A DNA stretch of 13,236 nucleotides, taken from assembly GCA_945787305.1 (NCBI GenBank), contig CALZIH010000127.1, forward strand, positions 1 through 13,236, in the 5' to 3' direction. Made by a program: the position numbers and the translations under genes. The notes under the pieces were generated by a model. That model saw only the letters and a list, made by a program, of their open reading frames with translations, made no database searches and had not been told where the DNA came from. Origin of the DNA: an uncultured Desulfobulbaceae bacterium. Its GTDB lineage: Bacteria; Desulfobacterota; Desulfobulbia; Desulfobulbales; Desulfobulbaceae. Positions 1 to 6,691 of this stretch are shown one piece after another (position 1 is the stretch's first letter; the number at the start of each line of letters is the position of its first letter).

Positions 1-21
1 GTCCAAAAGAGAATTGAAAGT

Positions 22-66
22 AAAAACCCCATTGCCCCCCCTGCTGGAGACAGGGGACCATTGGGG
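22..66 (-). terminator. Intrinsic terminator of the substrate-binding protein gene
   Basis: Read on the minus strand, an interrupted hairpin lies 18 bases beyond the stop codon. The outer stem pairs CCCCA at 27-31 with TGGGG at 62-66. The inner stem pairs CCCCTG at 38-43 with CAGGGG at 51-56 around a 7-base loop. The bases at 22-26 give a run of five U in the minus-strand RNA directly after the hairpin. The GC-rich stem, U run and position make this a convincing rho-independent terminator. Confidence 0.8.
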
Positions 67-84
67 TGAGATAGAAATTTTTAT

Positions 85-948
85 TTACTTGGTTACTTGT
101 AAAAAAACGTCTTCATAGAGTTTACGATAGTGCTCCTGACTGGACTCATCCAACCATCTTTCATAGGCCGCACGGTAACGGTCGGTTGGGCGCTGTTGCA
201 AGAGCACGCGATTGATATTATCAATGGCCTCTTTGCCCCAGTCATTTTTCGAGCAGGCAACATAACTGAGCCAGCCGTCATACCCTTTCTGGTTTTCGGC
301 TATGGTCAAGGTCATTATCTCGTCTCTGGCTCCCATTTGTTCTGCCATATACATGGCCTCCTCCGGCAGGCCCAGCAAGGCATCAATACGATCGGCCAAC
401 AGCATCTTGAAAAAGGCCTGGGCAAGATCCTGTTTGGCAAGCTCGACAATATTCTTCTGCTCCTTATGGCCCGCAATAACCTCATCGACATACCGGCCGT
501 AGGATCGATCTTTAGCAATACCGACGATCACATCCTCATTGTTCAAAAGCGTATCCAGCGTGACGACCTTCTGACCGCCAAACTTGGTATGGTTATCCTT
601 TTTTACAATGAGAACGGTGGGTAGGGTGAAAAAACTAGGGATAGAAAAATACGCAAATTCCTCTCGCTCCGGGGTTTTGTAAAATCCAACCGTGCAGACT
701 TTTTCACCATGTTGAAAGTTGTAATAATGCCTGGCAATGTTGGCGATCACTATGTCGTAATCGTACAGGGGTAATTGCTCCTCTAGAATATCCGTTACCA
801 GGTCTTCATACCCCTGCCCCTTCAACGGACCGTTATGAATGAAAAACGGCGGTGCATCTGCTTCCATCCAGGTAATCGAATTTGCTGCCGATGCTGACAC
901 GGCGAAAAAATGAATGAACAGGAGAAATAAGGCTAATTTTCTTAACAT
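85..948 (-). CDS. Periplasmic amino-acid-type substrate-binding protein (SBP_bac_3-like), orphan
   Basis: The product is a secreted solute-binding protein of about 287 residues. The N-terminus MLRKLALFLLFIHFFAVSAS is a classic Sec signal peptide with a likely cut near ASA-A. After it, the mature protein opens with SITWMEADAPPFFIHNGPLKG and continues GQGYEDLV. This resembles the family of SBP-like proteins known as TIGR02285, which belongs to the SBP_bac_3 fold. An open frame extends upstream to 1095, but the start at 948 is preferred: GGAG lies 7 bases before it and the signal peptide begins there. No ABC permease or ATPase gene is adjacent, so the protein may serve a distant transporter or act as a sensor-type binding protein. 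The ligand cannot be told from sequence. The family is fairly sure; its physiological role is open. Confidence 0.8.
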   Translation of the reverse strand: MLRKLALFLLFIHFFAVSASAANSITWMEADAPPFFIHNGPLKGQGYEDLVTDILEEQLPLYDYDIVIANIARHYYNFQHGEKVCTVGFYKTPEREEFAYFSIPSFFTLPTVLIVKKDNHTKFGGQKVVTLDTLLNNEDVIVGIAKDRSYGRYVDEVIAGHKEQKNIVELAKQDLAQAFFKMLLADRIDALLGLPEEAMYMAEQMGARDEIMTLTIAENQKGYDGWLSYVACSKNDWGKEAIDNINRVLLQQRPTDRYRAAYERWLDESSQEHYRKLYEDVFLQVTK

Positions 949-973
949 AATTGCTCCAAAACAAAAAAAACAA

Positions 974-1016
974 GAGGTGGCTAACCTCATAAATATACCA
1001 CATTGTAGGGTGACAA
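974..1016 (-). promoter_or_regulatory. Possible promoter and leader hairpin of the substrate-binding protein gene
   Basis: On the minus strand TTGTCA (complement of 1011-1016) is a fair -35 match. An A/T-rich -10 candidate, TATTTA (complement of 990-995), follows at 15 bases, which is shorter than ideal. Between it and the start codon GAGGT and ACCTC (974-988) form a 5-bp hairpin with a 5-base loop. A U-rich stretch follows it immediately (complement of 957-970). That shape could attenuate transcription, but the stem is short. This is inference from motif shape only. Confidence 0.25.
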
Positions 1017-1437
1017 TCACTACATTTATTTGCAATCGAAGACAGAAACCCAAGCAGTTACGCGGATAAACAAACCTTTCCAAATGGTTACACAAGGTGA
1101 ACCATGTAAGGTCCAGGTAAGGCCTAATGCGTTACAAACCGGCAGAATTCAGGTTGTTGAGTCGAGGAAATCTAACGGACAGTAAAAGAGACACTCCGTC
1201 ACCCTGGCCGTAACACGAGCAAGCATCACATTTTCTAGCACAAAAATCGCAAGAAAGCCTAGATTTATTGTTGCCTTTTCATTGTAAAACGGTTTTCTTG
1301 CCGATGCTGGAAACAGTGCAATACCCTAAAGCTCCCATGTATGCATACGGCTTCTTAACTGTCTTAACTTCTAGAGATCGCGCCAGGTTATATATACAGG
1401 GTATATTCAATGCGTGTTGTCTTTGTAGCTAAAAAAA

Positions 1438-1473
1438 CCAGGCCCAGAGTATTTTATTACTTAGTCGGCCTGG
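1438..1473 (-). terminator. Hairpin with minus-strand U run ahead of the plus-strand operon
   Basis: CCAGGCC at 1438-1444 pairs perfectly with GGCCTGG at 1467-1473 around a 22-base loop. On the minus strand the hairpin is followed at once by seven U (complement of 1431-1437), the form of an intrinsic terminator reading leftward. No minus-strand gene ends here, so it may stop antisense transcription or be a relic. In the plus-strand RNA it would be a leader hairpin 18 bases before the flavoprotein start codon. The long loop lowers confidence. Confidence 0.4.
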
Positions 1474-1491
1474 ATTACCAAAAAATGTCCC

Positions 1492-2526
1492 ATGAAATCC
1501 TCTGCTGAGATTGTCATCGTTGGAGCTGGACCCGGCGGGCTTGCCTGTGCAAAAAAACTGGCGGAAAATGGACGTGAAGTTCTGGTACTCGAACGGCAAC
1601 AGCACATCGGACCCAAGGTCTGTGCCGGTGGTATCACCTGGAGCGGCTTACTCAGGGTTGTGCCCGAAGAATTGATTGAAGCTGCCTTTGCCAGGCAATT
1701 TATTTTCTCCAACTTCCAACAGATAATGGTTGCAGAACCCAACCCCATCGTCGCTACCATCAACAGAGAGACTCTTGGCAGGCGGATGGCTCAAGATGCC
1801 GAAAAAGCAGGGGCAGTAATCCGAACGGGTACAGCAGTACGAAGAATTTCGGGGGACCATGTTGTTGTAAAGAACGAAGAAAACGGCACCCAAAAAATAA
1901 CCTACCAACACCTCGTCGGTGCCGACGGTTCCTCTTCCATGGTCCGTAGATATCTGGGTATCCCAACAGAGAAATTGGGTGTCGGTATCAACTATCAAAT
2001 AAAGGGTAAGAGCACCAAAATGGAGTGGCACTTGAACACAAAACTGTTCGGCTTCGGGTATGGTTGGATCTTTCCCCACCGAGATACCATTTCCATTGGC
2101 GCTTACGGCGATCAACACAACCTCCCGGCGGCTGCCTTAAAAAAACGGCTGCTCTCCTGGGCAGCGCAAAAGGGATACGACCTCTCCCGAGAACAGAGTC
2201 GAGCGGCCTTTGTCAATTATGATTATAAAGGATTTTCCTTTGACAACATCTGGCTGATCGGTGATGCCGCCGGACTTGCATCCGGCCTGACCGGTGAGGG
2301 TATTTATCCGGCGATTGTTTCCGGCAAGACAGTTGCTCAAAAGATTATAGAACCATCGTCTCCCACAACTGCAATAACAGCCATGGTGAGAAAACAAAAA
2401 CGACATCAAACGGTTATTAAACTCTCGGCAAAACATCCCCTGCTCTGCAGCCTGCTGATGGAGTGGCTCGTGTTTCTTTTACGTATAAAAATTCTTGATT
2501 TCCACACCTTGGAAATGGCAGATTGA
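1492..2526 (+). CDS. Geranylgeranyl reductase family FAD-dependent oxidoreductase
   Basis: This 344-residue flavoprotein belongs to the geranylgeranyl reductase branch of the PHBH-like FAD enzymes. The dinucleotide-binding motif GAGPGG is at residues 11-16, and the strand-2 acid is E34. The active-site-like segment KVCAGGITWSG follows. The second FAD motif is GDAAGLASGLTGEGIYPA from G257. Members reduce isoprenoid double bonds (prenyl lipids, quinone side chains, chlorophyll precursors) or related substrates. Which one is used here cannot be read from the sequence. The start at 1492 is forced by a near upstream in-frame stop at 1462. No clear Shine-Dalgarno precedes it, and a GC hairpin lies just upstream. 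The diheme cytochrome gene begins 77 bases downstream, suggesting a possible electron-transfer partnership, which is inference. The family call is strong. Confidence 0.88.
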   Translation: MKSSAEIVIVGAGPGGLACAKKLAENGREVLVLERQQHIGPKVCAGGITWSGLLRVVPEELIEAAFARQFIFSNFQQIMVAEPNPIVATINRETLGRRMAQDAEKAGAVIRTGTAVRRISGDHVVVKNEENGTQKITYQHLVGADGSSSMVRRYLGIPTEKLGVGINYQIKGKSTKMEWHLNTKLFGFGYGWIFPHRDTISIGAYGDQHNLPAAALKKRLLSWAAQKGYDLSREQSRAAFVNYDYKGFSFDNIWLIGDAAGLASGLTGEGIYPAIVSGKTVAQKIIEPSSPTTAITAMVRKQKRHQTVIKLSAKHPLLCSLLMEWLVFLLRIKILDFHTLEMAD

Positions 2527-2603
2527 GCAAATGGTGATTACGTTTTGTCATACTCGAATTGATGCCTCCGGAACCTTAACACAAACGACCTGGAACATAC
2601 TTC

Positions 2604-2876
2604 ATGCAAAAAAGTAAAAAAACTATTGTCTACAATATTCTTTTTCTGGCCATCTGTGCCGGTCTTTTCCTCTTTCTCTGGAATGCTCCTCCTGAAACTA
2701 CAGCCCACCTGCCCAATGATGAGGATCACGAGCGCTTCATGCCCATGAAAAAGAAAGAGGCGGAAAAATATTGCGGTGAATGCCATGCCGAGGATGGCGT
2801 CGCGCCCCTGCCTGAGGATCACCCGCCAAAATACCGATGTCTTTTTTGCCATAAACGGGACGGAGGCAACATGTGA
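2604..2876 (+). CDS. Small membrane-anchored diheme c-type cytochrome
   Basis: This is a 90-residue protein. A basic N-terminus (MQKSKK) is followed by one hydrophobic segment at about residues 7-27, which acts as an uncleaved anchor or signal. The outside part carries two heme-attachment motifs, CGECH at residues 57-61 and CLFCH at 79-83, so two hemes c are expected. H35, H42 and H73 are candidate distal ligands, and the DHPPK segment before the second motif resembles small multiheme cytochromes. It probably transfers electrons at the periplasmic face of the membrane, though no partner is certain. GGAA lies 8 bases before the start. Its stop overlaps the next start (TGATG), showing translational coupling to the regulatory-protein gene. 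It is much smaller than most dihemes and looks complete. Confidence 0.82.
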   Translation: MQKSKKTIVYNILFLAICAGLFLFLWNAPPETTAHLPNDEDHERFMPMKKKEAEKYCGECHAEDGVAPLPEDHPPKYRCLFCHKRDGGNM

Positions 2877-3697
2877 TGTGGAACGCGAAAGATGTTTACT
2901 ATGTATCTGATTCCACAGCACTACTAACTGAAGACATGGCAAGGTCTCTGCTCTGTCAGTTCCCGGAGGTCAGCTTTAACGAAGAAAAGATTCCCTTTGT
3001 CCGCACTGTCAATGAGGCAAAGAAGGCGATTAAACACATCAGAAGTCAATCCGGCGGCTTACAACCGTTAATTTTTTGCACCATAATGGACGACGATGTG
3101 CGATCGGTCTTTGATATCGCCGAAGTCGAAATGATCGACCTGTATGGCGGTTTTCTCAATACCCTGGAAACAGCCCTTGAAGTCAAGGCACTGAGAGAGC
3201 CTGGCTATTTTCGCCATGGTGACACTACAAAAATTGATCAACGGGTGGAGGCCATCCATTATTCCCTTGAGCACGACGACGGTAAAAAAAGCAGCGGCTA
3301 CGATGAAGCCGATATCATTCTGATCGGGGTATCAAGATCCGGCAAAACCCCTGTCAGCGTCTACCTGGCTACCCACATGGGACTGAAAGTAGCAAACTTT
3401 CCGCTGACCGCCGACCACCTGAGCAATTACGAGCTGCCTGCAGACATTGCCCGCAATCGTATTCGCACCGTAGGCCTAACGACCTCTCCCCAGTATTTGC
3501 ACAAAATACGGGAAAAACGCTATTCAGGCAGCAGCTATGCAACTGTTGCCACCTGCTCAAATGAACTGCAACAGGCCGAGCAGCTTTGCCTGCATCACAC
3601 AATAAAGACCCTGAGTACCGAGGGAAAATCCATTGAAGAAATATCGGTCCAGGCAACGCAGCTCATCGGCATTGCAAAACAGAGGCGACTGGTATAA
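2876..3697 (+). CDS. Pyruvate, phosphate dikinase / PEP synthase regulatory protein (kinase and pyrophosphorylase)
   Basis: The product is a 273-residue DUF299-family protein. It opens with VYYVSDSTALLTEDMARSLL, the usual N-terminal signature, and carries the P-loop GVSRSGKTPVSVYLA from G151. Family members inactivate PEP synthase or pyruvate phosphate dikinase by ADP-dependent threonine phosphorylation and reactivate it by Pi-dependent dephosphorylation. They thereby control pyruvate-PEP interconversion in the cytoplasm. The length matches the family. The ATG at 2876 shares its A with the preceding TGA; a GTG at 2873 is an alternative. GGAGG at 2862-2866 can serve either. The target enzyme gene is not in this window, so whether it is a PPDK-type or PpsA-type regulator cannot be decided. 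The downstream dehydratase begins four bases after this stop. Confidence 0.9.
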   Translation: MWNAKDVYYVSDSTALLTEDMARSLLCQFPEVSFNEEKIPFVRTVNEAKKAIKHIRSQSGGLQPLIFCTIMDDDVRSVFDIAEVEMIDLYGGFLNTLETALEVKALREPGYFRHGDTTKIDQRVEAIHYSLEHDDGKKSSGYDEADIILIGVSRSGKTPVSVYLATHMGLKVANFPLTADHLSNYELPADIARNRIRTVGLTTSPQYLHKIREKRYSGSSYATVATCSNELQQAEQLCLHHTIKTLSTEGKSIEEISVQATQLIGIAKQRRLV

Positions 3698-3701
3698 GCA
3701 G

Positions 3702-4658
3702 ATGGCGACAATACCAACCCTGCATGATATATACCTGGCAAGACCCCATGTCTACCGCCATCTTCGTCCCACACCGCTGTATCATTATGCAGGTCTCAGC
3801 AACCTTATCCAAGCCTCGGTGTACCTCAAACACGAAAACCATCAACCGGTTGGTGCCTTTAAGGTTCGCGGCGGCTTAAATCTTGTCGCAAACTTATCCG
3901 ATAATCAAAAGCGAGCAGGCCTATATACCGCTTCTACCGGGAATCACGGCCAATCAATAGCCTTTGCCGCCCGGGCTCATAACTTAAAAGCAACCATTGC
4001 CGTTCCCGAAGGAGCAAATCCAGGCAAAGTTTCTGCCATGCAGGGACTTGGAGCGGAAGTCGTCTTCCATGGCTCGGATTTCGATAGCGCTCGGTTGTGG
4101 CTCAATAAAGTTGCAGAGGAAAATGGCGGCACCTTTGTCGGCCCAACAGACGACCTACTCATCCATGGCGTCGGTACCTATGGCCTGGAGATCCTAGAAG
4201 ACCTGCCCGATGTCGACACCATAATTGTTCCGGTCGGGGCCGGCAGCGGAGTCTGTGGAACGGCCGTCGTTGCAAAGGCTATTAACCCACGGATTCAGGT
4301 TATTGGCGTCCAGTCTGCCCAGGCTCCGGTCATGCAGATGAGCTGGCAACAAGGGCGGCCAGTCGAGGGCAAGATGAAAACCGTTGCCGAAGGCCTGGCA
4401 ACGCGGATACCTTTTGCCAACACCCAGGCTATCATGGCGAAGTACCTTGATGATTTTATTCTCGTCGAGGACCACGCCCTTGAAGAAGCGGTTCGCCTGT
4501 TGCTCACCCATACACATAATCTGGTTGAAGAGGCTGGCGCCGCCCCTCTGGCTGCAGCACTAAAACTTGGCGATCAGCTTATCGACAAAAAAGTGGTGTT
4601 GGTAGTCAGCGGCGGTAACATCTCACCGGAAAGGCTTCACCATATTCTCCAGACGTAG
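3702..4658 (+). CDS. PLP-dependent threonine/serine dehydratase (threonine ammonia-lyase), catabolic-type length
   Basis: This 318-residue fold-type II PLP enzyme deaminates threonine to 2-oxobutyrate and probably serine to pyruvate. The Schiff-base lysine is K54 in GAFKVRGG. The substrate-binding loop is STGNHGQ at residues 78-84, a glycine-rich phosphate loop appears as VGAGSGVCG, and SGGNIS lies near the C-terminus. It ends without the C-terminal ACT-like regulatory domain of biosynthetic IlvA (about 510 residues), so it resembles the short catabolic type or related serine/threonine dehydratases. An open frame extends to 3633 but overlaps the previous gene. The ATG at 3702, four bases after that stop, gives the expected N-terminus. 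A strong Shine-Dalgarno is lacking, which suggests coupling. Exact substrate preference, including serine racemase activity, is uncertain. Confidence 0.88.
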   Translation: MATIPTLHDIYLARPHVYRHLRPTPLYHYAGLSNLIQASVYLKHENHQPVGAFKVRGGLNLVANLSDNQKRAGLYTASTGNHGQSIAFAARAHNLKATIAVPEGANPGKVSAMQGLGAEVVFHGSDFDSARLWLNKVAEENGGTFVGPTDDLLIHGVGTYGLEILEDLPDVDTIIVPVGAGSGVCGTAVVAKAINPRIQVIGVQSAQAPVMQMSWQQGRPVEGKMKTVAEGLATRIPFANTQAIMAKYLDDFILVEDHALEEAVRLLLTHTHNLVEEAGAAPLAAALKLGDQLIDKKVVLVVSGGNISPERLHHILQT

Positions 4659-4672
4659 AGGAAATGACCACC

Positions 4673-4900
4673 ATGCAATGGCTCGACGCAATTCCCTGGC
4701 TAATACTCCTGCCGGTTGCCATCTTTCTCGGTCTGGCCCCGTTTACCCCGGAACCTCATCTGGCAGAAAAATTACGAATGCTTAGCCATGGTACCCTCCA
4801 TCGTCCCCTGGATATTGTTGACTTGTTCTACCACGGCCTGCCCATCCTTCTGCTTGGAGCCAAGACCATCCGCACACTTTTTTTTAAAGATAAAGCATGA
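4673..4900 (+). CDS. Small conserved membrane protein (often named RND transporter in databases)
   Basis: This 75-residue protein has two hydrophobic segments. The first is IPWLILLPVAIFLGLAPF near the N-terminus and the second is the HGLPILLLGAKTIRTLFF region near the C-terminus. Between them is an amphipathic stretch with PEPHLAEKLRMLSHGTL and the motif RPLDIVDLFYHG. From memory, short proteobacterial proteins with the APFTPEPHL...KLRML...P.DI.DL pattern are labelled RND transporter. The protein is far too small to be an RND pump, so that name is not informative. The ATG at 4673 is preferred over 4664, because GAGGAA at 4658-4663 is then 9 bases upstream. The 3' end overlaps the hydrolase start by ATGA. 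Function is unknown. Confidence 0.65.
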   Translation: MQWLDAIPWLILLPVAIFLGLAPFTPEPHLAEKLRMLSHGTLHRPLDIVDLFYHGLPILLLGAKTIRTLFFKDKA

Positions 4901-5889
4901 CTATATCCAGGCCGGGTTTGACCATTGAAGACAAGTACGCTATGATTGCGCCTTTATACCTTTTGCAACCCTTGACAGTATTCTTTTCTTGCCTGCTACT
5001 GGTTTGTTGTACCGCTTGTAAAGGACAGGAGCAGAGTGCGGAGAACACTATGAAGCAAAAAACAATGGACAGCCCCGAAATTCTCCAAGTCCTCTTTCAT
5101 CCGCGAGCAGAGCCCAGGAATCAGCCTCCTGCCGGGGCAACCGATATCGATATCCCGGTGGCCCCCGGAGTCACCATCGGCTGCCGATTGTTCGGCAATG
5201 ACAAAGAGGCGCCGGTTATTCTCTTTTTTCACGGAAACGGTGAAATTGTTGCCGATTATGACCAAATCGGTCCGTTCTATCAACAGCTGGGCCTGAATTT
5301 TCTGGTCACCGATTACCGTGGATATGGCTGGAGCAGCGGTTCGCCCAAATCAAGCGCTCTCCTGGAAGACGCTCATACACTGTATGGAGCACTTACAAGC
5401 TGGCTGAGTGAAAACGGCTACAGCGACGCACTTTTCCTCATGGGGCGATCTCTTGGTAGCGCCTGCGCCATCGAGCTGGCTGCAAAACACAATGACGAGA
5501 TCAAAGGGTTGATCATTGAGTCCGGCTTTGCCGAGACCCTGCCACTGGCTCGCACCCTCGGTATTGACCTCGAACGACTGGCAATCACCGAAGAAGATAC
5601 CTTTAATAACCTCGCCAAGATGGACTCCATCACCAAGCCGACCTTCATCCTTCATGGACAGCAAGACCAACTGATCCCGGTTTTGCAGGCTGAAAAACTG
5701 ATGGCTGCCAGCGGCGCTCGCGCAAAAGAATTACAGATCGTTCCCGGTGCCGACCACAACTCGTTGATTGCCGTCGGCGGTATGCTCTATTTCCAGGCAA
5801 TCAAACAATTCGTCAATAAATCAACAGGCGCAGATGACTGGCGCAAACGACGCAGGACATTCAGAGAAGGAAAGCGGCAGGAGGGCTGA
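4897..5889 (+). CDS. Alpha/beta hydrolase, exported or membrane-anchored
   Basis: This 330-residue serine hydrolase is similar to the BEM46/ABHD13-type and S33 families. Numbered from the ATG at 4897, the oxyanion-region motif HGNG begins at H112. The nucleophile elbow GRSLGS places S185, and the other triad members are D257 (GQQDQL) and H287 (GADHNS). A hydrophobic segment rich in Leu and Cys (FFSCLLLVCCTAC) lies near residues 29-42. It could be a signal peptide or anchor; CTAC is an imperfect lipobox. The start at 4897 overlaps the previous stop as ATGA. The ATG at 4942 is an alternative that would put the hydrophobic stretch closer to the N-terminus. After the catalytic domain there is a basic tail (DDWRKRRRTFREGKRQEG). 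The substrate is unknown. Confidence 0.82.
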   Translation: MTISRPGLTIEDKYAMIAPLYLLQPLTVFFSCLLLVCCTACKGQEQSAENTMKQKTMDSPEILQVLFHPRAEPRNQPPAGATDIDIPVAPGVTIGCRLFGNDKEAPVILFFHGNGEIVADYDQIGPFYQQLGLNFLVTDYRGYGWSSGSPKSSALLEDAHTLYGALTSWLSENGYSDALFLMGRSLGSACAIELAAKHNDEIKGLIIESGFAETLPLARTLGIDLERLAITEEDTFNNLAKMDSITKPTFILHGQQDQLIPVLQAEKLMAASGARAKELQIVPGADHNSLIAVGGMLYFQAIKQFVNKSTGADDWRKRRRTFREGKRQEG

Positions 5890-5890
5890 G

Positions 5891-6388
5891 ATGACCGGCA
5901 AGCGCACCGATTATATCTCCTGGGATGAATACTTCATGGCCATAGCCCTGCTCTCAGGCCTGCGTTCAAAAGACCCGAATACCCAGGTCGGCGCCTGTGT
6001 AGCCAACGCCCAGAATAAAATCGTTGGAGTCGGTTACAACGGCTTCCCATGGGGCTGCTCCGATGACGATCTCCCCTGGTCCAGGGAAGGAAGCTATCTT
6101 GACACTAAGTACCCGTATGTCTGTCATGCTGAATTGAATGCCGTACTCAACTCCGTTTCCTACGGACTGCGCGACTGCCGTATCTATGTCGCCCTGTTCC
6201 CCTGTAACGAATGCACCAAAGTCATCATCCAGGCAGGAATCAGGGAGATTGTCTATCTCTCCGACAAATATAAAAACAGCGATTCGGTGCTGGCCTCAAA
6301 AATCATGTTGGAAAAATCCAACACCACTTTTCGCCCGTTTAAGCCGGATCGGAACTCAATCCTCATCCAATTCACTCAAGATGCCTGA
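5891..6388 (+). CDS. Deoxycytidylate (dCMP) deaminase
   Basis: This 165-residue zinc enzyme converts dCMP to dUMP, feeding thymidylate synthesis. The catalytic motif CHAE gives zinc ligand H79 and proton-shuttle E81. The second motif PCNEC gives ligands C105 and C108. The N-terminal SWDEYFMAIALLSGLRSKDPNTQVGA and the GYNGFPWG substrate loop are typical of the family. The strong Shine-Dalgarno AGGAGGG at 5879-5885 sits 5 bases before the ATG at 5891, one base after the hydrolase stop. An upstream in-frame extension to 5768 lies within the hydrolase gene and is rejected. The C-terminus overlaps the S4 gene by 8 bases. The call is based on the full motif set; a ComEB-type deaminase is the same family. 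Confidence 0.92.
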   Translation: MTGKRTDYISWDEYFMAIALLSGLRSKDPNTQVGACVANAQNKIVGVGYNGFPWGCSDDDLPWSREGSYLDTKYPYVCHAELNAVLNSVSYGLRDCRIYVALFPCNECTKVIIQAGIREIVYLSDKYKNSDSVLASKIMLEKSNTTFRPFKPDRNSILIQFTQDA

Positions 6389-6635
6389 ACAGACAGACCA
6401 ACCTGAAAAAGTCGCCACCCTGGCCATCCGTGACGAATACATCGAGTTATATAAAATACTAAAAATCGAGAACATGGCCGCAAGCGGCGGTGAGGCAAAA
6501 TTCCTTATCAGCGAAGGGCTGGTACGGGTGAATGGGCAGATCGAAACCAGAAAACGAAGAAAAACCGTACCAGGCGATTGCGTCGAATATAACGGGGAAC
6601 AGGTACGGATTACCAGAAAAGGGTCTGCCGAATAG
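6381..6635 (+). CDS. Small S4-domain RNA-binding protein (YbcJ-like)
   Basis: This 84-residue protein is almost entirely one S4 domain, at about residues 19-78. The core is YKILKIENMAASGGEAKFL followed by ISEGLVRVNGQIETRKRRK, and then the GDCVEYNGEQVRI strand. S4 domains bind structured RNA such as rRNA. Free-standing copies of this size resemble E. coli YbcJ, and the exact RNA is unknown. The ATG at 6381 overlaps the end of the dCMP deaminase gene by 8 bases. There is no strong Shine-Dalgarno, so translation probably depends on the upstream gene. It is the last gene of the plus-strand unit and is followed by an A/T-rich hairpin. The upstream open frame to 6138 is a shadow of the deaminase. 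Confidence 0.85.
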   Translation: MPEQTDQPEKVATLAIRDEYIELYKILKIENMAASGGEAKFLISEGLVRVNGQIETRKRRKTVPGDCVEYNGEQVRITRKGSAE

Positions 6636-6670
6636 ACAAAAAACGTTGTAAAATTAAATATTTTTTTTGT
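6636..6670. terminator. Probable bidirectional A/T hairpin terminator between convergent genes
   Basis: ACAAAAAA at 6636-6643 pairs with TTTTTTGT at 6663-6670, giving a U run on either strand. It starts right after the S4 stop codon and lies 22 bases from the end of the convergent CBS gene. The stem is A/U-rich and the 19-base loop is long, so efficiency is doubtful, but position supports a shared terminator. Confidence 0.5.
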
Positions 6671-6691
6671 GTTGTGAGCTTTTGCTGCCTG

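Larger units (their letters stand above)
949..1491. other. Divergent intergenic region, no gene seen
   Basis: This 543-bp stretch separates the minus-strand binding protein from the plus-strand operon. All frames from 1096 to 1491 are broken by stops and no tRNA or known riboswitch pattern is visible. It holds the promoter candidate and leader hairpin near 974-1016. It also has an 8-bp inverted repeat, GCAAGAAA at 1249-1256 with TTTCTTGC at 1294-1301, and a tandem CTTAACT-gt-CTTAACT at 1354-1369. An A/T box TTATATATA lies at 1388-1396. The tandem repeat and A/T box could form the promoter region of the downstream operon, but no convincing -35/-10 pair stands out. Confidence 0.5.

Noticed and set aside
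130..624. 164-codon plus-strand frame opposite the binding-protein gene
   Set aside because: It is fully antisense to a gene with a signal peptide, Shine-Dalgarno and terminator, and its translation shows no domain.
949..1491. tRNA or other stable RNA in the left intergenic region
   Set aside because: No cloverleaf, acceptor stem or recognisable RNA family is seen in either strand.
1648..2118. 156-codon minus-strand frame inside the flavoprotein gene
   Set aside because: It lies opposite clear FAD-binding motifs and encodes nothing recognisable; it is a shadow of the real gene.
5029..5060. Lipoprotein signal in the hydrolase (CTAC)
   Set aside because: The lipobox position -3 is Cys instead of Leu or similar, and the N-terminus is uncertain, so lipidation cannot be claimed.
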